Below are positions 16,588 through 23,410 of a stretch of 64,000 nucleotides of DNA, piece after piece. Where the stretch lies: positions 2,232,001 to 2,296,000 of the forward strand of contig CP085323.1 in the NCBI GenBank assembly GCA_022870745.1, in the 5' to 3' direction. A program made the translations under genes and the position numbers. The stretch is from Silvibacterium acidisoli (lineage in GTDB: Bacteria > Acidobacteriota > Terriglobia > Terriglobales > Acidobacteriaceae). The notes under the pieces were generated by a model. It ran no database searches. It saw only the letters and a program-made list of their open reading frames with translations, and was not told the DNA's origin. Numbering within the stretch: position 1 is the first letter of the stretch; the number at the start of each line of letters is the position of its first letter.

Positions 16588-18758
16588 TCGCCGCTGTCCT
16601 TGGGCTTACGCTTGCCGAACGGCGAGCCGGAACGAGGGCCCGACTTGAATCCGGGCTTCGATCCAAACTTGCCGCCGGGCTTGCCTGCGGATTTGAAGCC
16701 GGGTTTGGAACCGAACTTACCACCCGGCTTCGATCCGAATTTTCCTGCCGGCTTTGCTCCGAACTTCTTCGCGGGGCGACCCTCGGAGCCTGCGCCGAAC
16801 TTCGGCTTGCCACCGAATGCCGGCTTGTCTCCATAGGAGCGCTTGGGCTTATCGCCAAATGCTGGTTTGTCGCCGAAGGAGCGCTTCGGACGGTCGCCAA
16901 AGGAGGGCTTGTCTCCGAAAGAGCGCTTGGGCCTGTCACCGAATGCCGGCCTGCCTGCTCCAGCGGATCTCGGTCTGCCGAAACCACCGCCGCGCTTCTG
17001 GTCGTCTCCGCCTTCGACGCGGCGGGGACGGCTCTCGCGATCACCTGCACCGGGCTTATCGCGGAAGAACGGGCGTTTGCCCTCTTCGCGCGGCTTGCTG
17101 AAGCTGCGGCCTTCGCCACGTCCGGCGCCCGGAGCGGTGCGGCGGGGACGGAACTCGCCACCCTCAGTCCCGCCTTCAGTGCGCGGCCGGAAAGGCTTGC
17201 CAAACGGCTTGCCGAAGGAGCGGTTGCCTCCCTCGCGCGATCCGCCTTCACGGGGGGAGGAGCCGGTCTTGTCGCGGAAGAACGGGCGCTTGCCCTCTTC
17301 ACGCGGCTTGCTGAAGCTGCGGCCCTCGCCGCGCGCTCCACCCTCGGTACGGGGACGATAAGGCCGATCGCCACGCTCGGAAGCGCCTTCGGTACGCGGC
17401 CGGAAGGGCTTGCGGAAGCCGCCCTCTTCGCCACGGCCTGCCGGGCTGCGGCGCGGTGCGCCACTTCCGTAGGGCCTGCGCTCGCCCTGTTCGCCGCCTT
17501 CACTGCGGCGCTGGAACGGCTTGTCGCGGTCGCCAAATGGCTTACGTGCGGGACGATCTCCACCTGCAGCAAAGGGCTTGCGTGCCGGGCGATCTTCGCC
17601 CGTGCCAAACGGCTTACGCGGCGGACGGTCGCCTCCTGCTGCGAACGGTTTGCGGGCAGGCCGGTCGGAGCTGCCCGCTCCAAATGTCTTGCGGCGCGGC
17701 GGATATTCACCACGCGCATTGCGCTTGTCGCCGAAGGGGCGGTCGGAGCTGCCGGTGCGTGCGGGTCGATCCGTTCTCGCGGGACGATCGCCAAAGCTGC
17801 GGGCGGCCGGACGTGCGGGCCGGTCATCTCGGTCACGGCGTTCACGGCCCTCTGACGGACGGCGGTCAAAGCTGCGCGGCTTGTCGCCACCGAGGACAAT
17901 CTCGGTGATCTCTGGCTCTTCCGGCTCCTCGGCGAACTCGGGCAGCGATCCGGCCACATGGAACAGGAGCTGCGCGCCGACGGGAATGACGGCCAGCTGC
18001 CGGGTCGCGGCCAGTCCATTGACGACGTCGCGAGCCTTCGAGCGCGACGTGACCGGAGACAGGAAGGTCTCTACGTCTTCTGCACCGGCGGCCACGACGG
18101 AGTCGAGGTAGAGCGAGACGAGCGCGGAAAGCGCGGTCGACTGCGCCGTTTTATTGGAGATATTCAGGGCTTCTTCGAAGTGGGTCTGCGTCAGCTGCCA
18201 GCTGGTGGGCTCGGTGGCCGAGAAGATCGGCATCACGCGCAGGGTGCTCCACATATCCATCAGGCTGCGGATGACGGCGGATTCGGTGATTTCGCGGCCG
18301 AGCGCGGCCTGCAGCTCGGTGACTTCAAGCGAGGCCTTCTTATCCAGCAGCTTCCAGATCTCGGCGACCAGCGGCGAGGCCTTGGGCGGAACGGTCTTCC
18401 AGTTACGGCCGCCGCGCAGGCTGAAGAGGTAAGGGAAAACCTCGGGAGAGACCAGGAAGTCCGGCTGCTCGGAGAGCGTGCCCAGCAGGTTCAGCGGCAG
18501 GGCAGTCTTCGCCTCGACCATGCGGAACATCAGGCTGGTGGCGTTGTCGATCTGCTCCCGCGCCGGGGTCTCGCTGGGTGCACCGACGGTTGCCTCTACG
18601 AACGAAGGCGCGGGTGTCTGGAACTGGTTACGGCGCGGCAGGAAGAGGCAGAAGCCGACGGTGTTCAACCATTCGGTAGCTTCTTCGAGCGTGAGGACGG
18701 GATTCTGTTTCTGCCGCCACCGCTCGGCGCGCGCTGTCTGGAGCTGTTGGGATGTCAA
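16584..18758 (-). CDS. winged-helix-like domain fused to long Arg/Gly/Lys/Phe-rich disordered tail
   Basis: A 724-residue protein in two parts. Residues 1-285 are folded and predicted helical. Stretches such as LEEATEWLNTVGFCLFLPR, PEVFPYLFSLRGGRNW and a second helical half (SLVSLYLDSVVAAG) resemble the AlkZ-related (YcaQ-like) winged-helix family; this match is from memory and tentative. Residues 290-724 are low-complexity, with repeated KRSFGDKPxFGDxP, GRSFSKPREEGKRPFF and DRPARKPFAAGG units plus many PFRPRTEG elements. Such basic RG/F-rich tails usually bind RNA or drive condensates. The gene overlaps cmk by 4 bp downstream. Confidence 0.7.
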   Translation of the reverse strand: MTSQQLQTARAERWRQKQNPVLTLEEATEWLNTVGFCLFLPRRNQFQTPAPSFVEATVGAPSETPAREQIDNATSLMFRMVEAKTALPLNLLGTLSEQPDFLVSPEVFPYLFSLRGGRNWKTVPPKASPLVAEIWKLLDKKASLEVTELQAALGREITESAVIRSLMDMWSTLRVMPIFSATEPTSWQLTQTHFEEALNISNKTAQSTALSALVSLYLDSVVAAGAEDVETFLSPVTSRSKARDVVNGLAATRQLAVIPVGAQLLFHVAGSLPEFAEEPEEPEITEIVLGGDKPRSFDRRPSEGRERRDRDDRPARPAARSFGDRPARTDRPARTGSSDRPFGDKRNARGEYPPRRKTFGAGSSDRPARKPFAAGGDRPPRKPFGTGEDRPARKPFAAGGDRPARKPFGDRDKPFQRRSEGGEQGERRPYGSGAPRRSPAGRGEEGGFRKPFRPRTEGASERGDRPYRPRTEGGARGEGRSFSKPREEGKRPFFRDKTGSSPREGGSREGGNRSFGKPFGKPFRPRTEGGTEGGEFRPRRTAPGAGRGEGRSFSKPREEGKRPFFRDKPGAGDRESRPRRVEGGDDQKRGGGFGRPRSAGAGRPAFGDRPKRSFGDKPSFGDRPKRSFGDKPAFGDKPKRSYGDKPAFGGKPKFGAGSEGRPAKKFGAKPAGKFGSKPGGKFGSKPGFKSAGKPGGKFGSKPGFKSGPRSGSPFGKRKPKDSGE
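16587..17888 (-). repeat. degenerate tandem repeats encoding the RG/F-rich tail
   Basis: About 1.3 kb of imperfect in-frame repeats. The clearest are three 42-bp units (about 16795-16935) coding for KRSFGDKP plus FGDxP. There are also two copies of a unit coding for GRSFSKPREEGKRPFFRDK (near 17055-17115 and 17270-17340). The low complexity produces long spurious open frames on both strands. Confidence 0.8.
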
Positions 18759-18895
18759 AGAGAACCTTCTTCACCCGGCAATTCTGGCCGGGATTCCATT
18801 TTTGCCTGCCTGCCCGCTCGTTATCAGACGGCGTAAGGCGCAGAAAGGCACTCTCACCAGTATACGGCTCGGCGGTTGCTCGACATTGATCTGCC

Positions 18896-20065
18896 ATGAC
18901 ATCTATTTCACACGCGATATTTCATGCTCTCGATATGGCTGCCATCATGGGCTGGCAGATGTTCTGGGCACTGGTGCTCGGCTTCTGGCTCTCGGCGGTC
19001 ATCCAGGCAGTTGTCTCAAAAGAGGAGATGGGACGGCTGCTTCCGGATGACTCGCCGAAATCCATCACCATTGCCTGTGGACTCGGCGCCGCTTCGTCGT
19101 CCTGCTCATATGCCGCGGTCGCGCTGGCGCGGTCGCTGTTTCGCAAGGGCGCGAATTTCACAGCCGCCATGGCCTTTCAGTTCGCGTCGACGAACCTGGT
19201 GCTCGAGCTGGGAATTCTGCTGGCCGTGCTGATGGGCTGGCAGTTCACGCTGGCGGAGTTTACCGGCGGACCGATCATGATCGCGATCCTCGTGCTTTTG
19301 CTGAAGGCATTTTTAACGCCCCGGCTGGTTGAGGCCGCGAGAGAGCAGGCCGAGCGCGGCCTGCAGGGGCGCATGGAGGGCCACGCGGCGATGGATATGT
19401 CCCAGCACGAGGGAACCATCTGGCAGAGGATGACCTCGGATAAAGGGCGGACGGCGATCAGCCATCTCTTCGTCATGGACTGGGCCTCGCTCTGGATGGA
19501 CATCGGTGGAGGGCTGCTGATATCGGGCGCGCTGGCGGCGTGGGTGCCGGATCGCTTCTGGCAGGGATTCTTTCTCGCCGGTCACCCCATAGCGGCGAAG
19601 CTCTGGGGACCGGTCGCCGGTCCGCTGGTCGCGGTGCTCTCATTCGTCTGCTCGGTGGGGAATGTACCTCTGGCGGCGGTGCTCTGGAATGGTGGCATCA
19701 GCTTCGGAGGGGTCATCGCATTTCTTTTCGCCGACCTCATCATCCTGCCGATCCTGAATATTTATCGGAAGTATTACGGGTTGAAGGTCAGCGGGCTGCT
19801 CTTTGTCCTGTTCTATCTGGCGATGACGCTGGCGTCGCTAGCGGTAGAGTTTCTCTTCGCGGCACTGCACCTCATTCCGCAGCAGAGGCGCGCACAAGTT
19901 GCCGGGATGGCTTTCAGCTGGAATTACACCAGCTGGCTGGATGTTGCCGCGCTCGCGATCGCGGCAATTCTGCTGATTCGATTTCTCAGGACCGGTGGTC
20001 CGGAGATGCTGCGCATGATGGGCTCTTCGTCGCAGGACGAGCACATGCACCACCACCGCGCGTAG
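18896..20065 (+). CDS. ArsP_1/DUF318-family permease
   Basis: A 389-residue membrane protein with about eight hydrophobic helices, of the permease family PF03773 (ArsP_1, formerly DUF318). Members of this family export trivalent organoarsenicals or metals. Two conserved cores are visible: ACGLGAASSSCSYAAVALAR (about 62-81) with FQFASTNLVLELGIL, and the second-half FVCSVGNVPLAAVLWNGG. Cys residues in both cores could bind a thiophilic substrate. The long central cytoplasmic loop carries HAAMDMSQHEG, and the C-terminus is His-rich (DEHMHHHRA), which hints at metal binding. No arsR gene is adjacent. Confidence 0.8.
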   Translation: MTSISHAIFHALDMAAIMGWQMFWALVLGFWLSAVIQAVVSKEEMGRLLPDDSPKSITIACGLGAASSSCSYAAVALARSLFRKGANFTAAMAFQFASTNLVLELGILLAVLMGWQFTLAEFTGGPIMIAILVLLLKAFLTPRLVEAAREQAERGLQGRMEGHAAMDMSQHEGTIWQRMTSDKGRTAISHLFVMDWASLWMDIGGGLLISGALAAWVPDRFWQGFFLAGHPIAAKLWGPVAGPLVAVLSFVCSVGNVPLAAVLWNGGISFGGVIAFLFADLIILPILNIYRKYYGLKVSGLLFVLFYLAMTLASLAVEFLFAALHLIPQQRRAQVAGMAFSWNYTSWLDVAALAIAAILLIRFLRTGGPEMLRMMGSSSQDEHMHHHRA

Positions 20066-20102
20066 ACGCGTGCCCGCGTGGTAAAGTCGTACCCATTCGA
20101 TC

Positions 20103-20453
20103 ATGAGAAACCTTAGGCTGGCGCTGTTGGCATATACGTTATTGCTGGTTGGCTGCTACGACTCACGCAACACCCGCTCTCTTCAGCAGAACACTGCAGA
20201 CGTTACCGCCGCGGCCAAGCGGAGCGCAGGCGCGGTTGCGCGAGGCGTTTTCGAAGGGCTGACACGAAAAGGACCGATCGATCTGAATCGCGCCTCTGCC
20301 GCTGACCTGGGCAAGCTGCCGGGCCTGACCGATGCCGATGTCAAAGCCATCATCAAGGCAAGGCCGTATGACAATACATCGCAGCTTATAAAGCGGCGAA
20401 TCCTTTCGAAGGCAAAGTACAACGCCATCAAGAGCCAGATCGGTGTGAAGTAG
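20103..20453 (+). CDS. helix-hairpin-helix lipoprotein
   Basis: A 116-residue secreted protein with a lipoprotein signal (LLAYTLLLVGC, lipobox LVGC, lipidated Cys about residue 18). A short linker is followed by a ComEA-like helix-hairpin-helix domain, IDLNRASAADLGKLPGLTD then IKARPYDNTSQLIKR. In ComEA such domains bind DNA at the cell surface. Here the domain stands alone on a lipid anchor, so a periplasmic DNA-binding role is possible but untested. It starts 37 bp after the permease stop on the same strand. Confidence 0.75.
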   Translation: MRNLRLALLAYTLLLVGCYDSRNTRSLQQNTADVTAAAKRSAGAVARGVFEGLTRKGPIDLNRASAADLGKLPGLTDADVKAIIKARPYDNTSQLIKRRILSKAKYNAIKSQIGVK

Positions 20454-20489
20454 GGCAGCGAACGACGCGCTTTCTCGGGAGGCCGCCTG

Positions 20490-21107
20490 TCATTCCTGCA
20501 ATTTCGACCATTCTCCGATCGCTACCCGAGCAACGAGGCGTGTACCTCCCTTGCCATCCGGACCGAAGATCAGGGCTTCACCGTCTTTAAGGCCCCCGGC
20601 CTGATTCGGGAAGGCAGCGGTTATGTTGGGCATGTGAGTCACTATGAACGTGTTTTTACCGGCTTCGAAATGCGTAACCGCGGCATGTAGCCATGCTGTC
20701 TGACTGGCCTCCACACCAGACATCGACACTCCATGGTCGCCGAGTTCAGGAACAACAATGGGATTACCGAGCTCAGCGTAGCGAACGGTTTCCAGCGCTC
20801 GAAAAGTTGGGCTGGAATAGACCGCGCCGATCGGTATTCGGAGTTTTCTTAGCGCAACTCCCATCTGCGTGGCTGAATCAATGCCAGCCTGATCGAGCTG
20901 CCGCTCTCCGCTGGAGTTTCCGGAAGCGGCCTCTCCCTGTGCCGGTGGCGCCTGTGGGGCCGAAGCATGGCGCATGACGACAACATATCCGCCTGCCTTC
21001 AGTGCTTCCGTGAGAGATTTACCTTCCAGCATCTGGGCATCCGCCGCTGTGGCCAGTAAACCGATGATGGCTGCCGCGCACCACGATCTCGCCTGAATCC
21101 AATTCAT
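20490..21107 (-). CDS. secreted histidine-phosphatase-family protein
   Basis: A protein of about 205 residues with a signal peptide (SWCAAAIIGLLATAADAQ) and a histidine phosphatase fold. It has VVMRHAS with the phospho-acceptor His in an RHA rather than RHG context, then VYSSPTFRALETVRYA, and a second catalytic His in TFIVTHMPNI. A periplasmic phosphatase role is likely. ATG 21107 is preferred because AGGCAGG precedes it and it places the signal peptide at the N-terminus. An alternative ATG at 21149 would overlap the padR stop as ATGA. It appears co-transcribed downstream of padR. Confidence 0.75.
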   Translation of the reverse strand: MNWIQARSWCAAAIIGLLATAADAQMLEGKSLTEALKAGGYVVVMRHASAPQAPPAQGEAASGNSSGERQLDQAGIDSATQMGVALRKLRIPIGAVYSSPTFRALETVRYAELGNPIVVPELGDHGVSMSGVEASQTAWLHAAVTHFEAGKNTFIVTHMPNITAAFPNQAGGLKDGEALIFGPDGKGGTRLVARVAIGEWSKLQE

Positions 21108-21145
21108 GACCTGCCTACTCGGAGTTGCTTCTTCGATCTTGCAGC

Positions 21146-21493
21146 TCATTCATGAAGGTGATGATCGTGCCCCTCTTCAAACAGCTCCTCGAAGAGTTCC
21201 TTCACCTTCGGCCGGGCTCCGTCCAATGTCTTCTTTCCGGCTCGCGTACCGAAATAGACTTTACGGCTTCGACCGTCAATCCGTGTTGTCTTCGCTTTCA
21301 GCCAGCCACGCTTCTCCATGCTGTGGAGCAGCGGATACATGGTGCCAGGACCGATTTTGTAGCCATGGCGGCGCAGTTCCTTGATCATGCCAAGCCCGAA
21401 GACCCCTTCGGTACAAGCATGGTGGAGCACGTGGATACGGATCAGGCCCGAGAAGGCTTCGGTATCTGCGATTCCTCGTTTCGTAGTCGCCAA
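21146..21493 (-). CDS. PadR-family transcriptional regulator (TTG start)
   Basis: A 115-residue winged-helix regulator. The DNA-binding part reads LIRIHVLHHACTEGVFGLGM, then MYPLLHSMEKRGWLKAK and a wing with RSRKVYFGTRAGKK, all typical PadR. The tail is acidic then His-rich (EELFEEGHDHHLHE), which might bind a metal. The start is TTG 21493, with GAAGAGG upstream. It is divergent from the beta-barrel/membrane cluster at 21604-23395, which it may control, and leads into the histidine phosphatase. Confidence 0.85.
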   Translation of the reverse strand: MATTKRGIADTEAFSGLIRIHVLHHACTEGVFGLGMIKELRRHGYKIGPGTMYPLLHSMEKRGWLKAKTTRIDGRSRKVYFGTRAGKKTLDGARPKVKELFEELFEEGHDHHLHE

Positions 21494-21527
21494 TTCGCCT
21501 CTTCCGTGAATATTACTTCGTTGTCAT

Positions 21528-21545
21528 CTTAAGGAAGGCTTAAGG
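21528..21545. promoter_or_regulatory. paired CTTAAGG direct repeats, candidate operator
   Basis: Two exact CTTAAGG copies (21528-21534 and 21539-21545) are offset by 11 bp, one helical turn, in the gap between padR and the divergent barrel gene. Each contains the 6-bp palindrome CTTAAG. Position suggests a regulator site; this is inference. Confidence 0.3.
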
Positions 21546-21603
21546 TTGAGGGTCTTAGCCTCGATTGTATCGGGTTTCGATAGCACTCCTGGGCAGGTAC
21601 TTC

Positions 21604-22461
21604 GTGAAACCGCGCTGGTCTTATCTACCGCTGATCTTCTTCATGGTTCTGGTATGCAGTCCAAGAGCTCTCCACGCTCAGGGGCCGCCGTACCAGACAG
21701 ACGATCCTGTTCCTGTCGACTATCAACATTTCGAGTTCTATATCTTTGGAGCCGCCGATGGAACGCCGGTTGAAATGGATTCGACTGGCCCGGCTATCGA
21801 GTTCAACTGGGGCGCTGTTCCCAGGGTTCAGCTTCACGCCGTTCTGCCTCTGGGGTCCATCCATCCGTTGAATCATCCGGCTTACAGTCCCCAAGGGCAA
21901 GGGCCGGGCGCTTTCGGCCTGATCGACTCCGAGGTGGGGGTGAAGGTCGCGTTTATTAAGGAGAGCCCGCATTTCCCGCAGGTGGGCATGTTTCCCATGT
22001 TTGAGCTTCCGACCGGCGACTACGATCGCGGCCTGGGAGTCGGCAAGGTTTACTACAAGATTCCTCTGTGGCTGCAGAAGAACGAAGGCGATTGGCTCTT
22101 CGATGGCGGTGCCGGGTATGCAGTCGTTCCGCAGGAAGACTACAGGAACTACGCCTACACCGGCTGGCTGGTAAAACGAAAACTGAACGAGCGGCTTGAA
22201 TTAGGGGCGGAAGTCTTCGCACATGGCGGAGAAGGGATCGCGGCACCACAATTTCAGGCTTCAACGCTCGTTGATGTCGGTGGTTATTACCACTTCAAAA
22301 ATCATCCCGGCGAACAGTTCCTTTTCTGCTATGGCCACTCCGTTGCAGGGCAGACGGAAAACTACGCCTACGTCGGCATGTACTGGACGTGGGGTAAGAG
22401 CGACAAGCCAGATGCTGCCATGCTCTGGCTCAACCGGCCGCGAAACATAAACAGTTTTTAG
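21604..22461 (+). CDS. predicted outer-membrane beta-barrel (phenol MetA-like) protein
   Basis: A protein of about 285 residues with a signal peptide (LPLIFFMVLVCSPRALHAQ) and a body of alternating amphipathic strands ending in aromatic residues. Examples are YQHFEFYIFGAADG, AIEFNWGAVPRVQLHAVLPLG, FPMFELPTGDYDRGLGVG and YAYVGMYWTWG. The pattern resembles the MetA-pathway/transporter barrel family of outer-membrane proteins, but I cannot name a substrate. GTG 21604 is preferred because it puts the signal peptide at the start; TTG 21565 is the longer alternative. It heads a three-gene run with two small membrane proteins. Confidence 0.65.
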   Translation: MKPRWSYLPLIFFMVLVCSPRALHAQGPPYQTDDPVPVDYQHFEFYIFGAADGTPVEMDSTGPAIEFNWGAVPRVQLHAVLPLGSIHPLNHPAYSPQGQGPGAFGLIDSEVGVKVAFIKESPHFPQVGMFPMFELPTGDYDRGLGVGKVYYKIPLWLQKNEGDWLFDGGAGYAVVPQEDYRNYAYTGWLVKRKLNERLELGAEVFAHGGEGIAAPQFQASTLVDVGGYYHFKNHPGEQFLFCYGHSVAGQTENYAYVGMYWTWGKSDKPDAAMLWLNRPRNINSF

Positions 22462-22487
22462 CCCTCACAGTTGGCAAGAGGAAGGTT

Positions 22488-23060
22488 ATGGAAGTTACAT
22501 CTCGATCGCTCTGGACGATCATTCACGGCATGGGTTTCGGAGCGCTTTATCTGCTTGCCTGCTCCGGGCTGCTGGTAGAGCTTCATCGCAGGTTCATCGC
22601 TCGAACGGATTCGGTCACAGTCAACGGCGGTCCTTTTCTGAAGTGGTACCTGATCGCGATGAGCACATGCGCGTGGATCGCGGTGCTGACGGGGACCTAT
22701 GTCGTTTATCCGTGGTACCGTGCAACACCTCCTGCCGGAACGACAGACTTGGCCGGATATCCGCAGAAGCTGCTCATGGCGCACGCAAACACCATCGGAT
22801 GGCATTCGACAGGCATGGAATGGAAGGAGCATGTTGCATGGCTGGTGCCGATTGCGATGACGATGGCGACCAGCGTGGTAATCGAATATGGACGCGATCT
22901 GCGAAATCACACGAAGCTGCGTAACGCAGTGCTGGTTGTCGTTCTGCTCTCTTTCGTTTCCGCAGGCATAGCCGGATTCTGGGGAGCGATGATCAACAAA
23001 TACGCACCGATTACGGGCGGATCGACATTGACCCTGGAAAAAAGTGAGACACGCCGATGA
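22488..23060 (+). CDS. four-helix membrane protein, unrecognised
   Basis: A 190-residue inner-membrane protein with about four helices (FGALYLLACSGLLVEL, YLIAMSTCAWIAVLTGTYVV, VAWLVPIAMTMATSVVIEYG, AVLVVVLLSFVSAGIAGFWGA). Histidines cluster at membrane edges (TIIHGMG, MAHANTIGWH, WKEHVAW), a pattern compatible with heme b or quinone binding. That is speculation. It starts 27 bp after the barrel gene with GAGGAAGG upstream, and its stop overlaps the next start by 4 bp. The family is not recognised. Confidence 0.6.
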   Translation: MEVTSRSLWTIIHGMGFGALYLLACSGLLVELHRRFIARTDSVTVNGGPFLKWYLIAMSTCAWIAVLTGTYVVYPWYRATPPAGTTDLAGYPQKLLMAHANTIGWHSTGMEWKEHVAWLVPIAMTMATSVVIEYGRDLRNHTKLRNAVLVVVLLSFVSAGIAGFWGAMINKYAPITGGSTLTLEKSETRR

Positions 23061-23395
23061 ATGATTCTCATGGATCGAACCCGTCCAAACGGCTTCCGAA
23101 TGGGCCGGGCGCTGCTGCGATTTTCTCCACCGGGCTAGGCGTCTTCGTGCTTGCCTTGCTGGCGATCATTGGAGATCATTCGGCGCCGTTCAAGAAAGCG
23201 ATGATCTTCTATGTGCCAACAGGGCCATTATCGGGAGTAACAACGCTTGCCGTTGCCATTTGGATCGTGTCGTGGATCGGGCTGGATGCGATGTGGAGAC
23301 GGAGCGATTCCAAGGCCTGGGCAATCACAACGGGACTCATCCTCTTCGCCCTGTCATTCTTACTGATGATTCCCGCCGTCGGAGATATCTTCTAG
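23057..23395 (+). CDS. small membrane protein, unrecognised
   Basis: A 112-residue protein with three predicted helices (AAIFSTGLGVFVLALLAII, VTTLAVAIWIVSWIGL, TTGLILFALSFLLMIPAVGDIF). ATG 23057 overlaps the upstream stop (ATGA), so the two membrane proteins are probably made in a fixed ratio and may form one complex. No family is recognised. The stop lies 16 bp from convergent mutL. Confidence 0.6.
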   Translation: MNDSHGSNPSKRLPNGPGAAAIFSTGLGVFVLALLAIIGDHSAPFKKAMIFYVPTGPLSGVTTLAVAIWIVSWIGLDAMWRRSDSKAWAITTGLILFALSFLLMIPAVGDIF

Positions 23396-23410
23396 AGCGA
23401 TAACCCGGAC

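Noticed and set aside
16379-18019. 546-codon open frame overlapping cmk and the RG-rich gene
   Set aside because: An artefact of GC-rich low-complexity repeats in another frame of the same strand; the 724-residue frame has a folded N-terminal domain and coupled stop.
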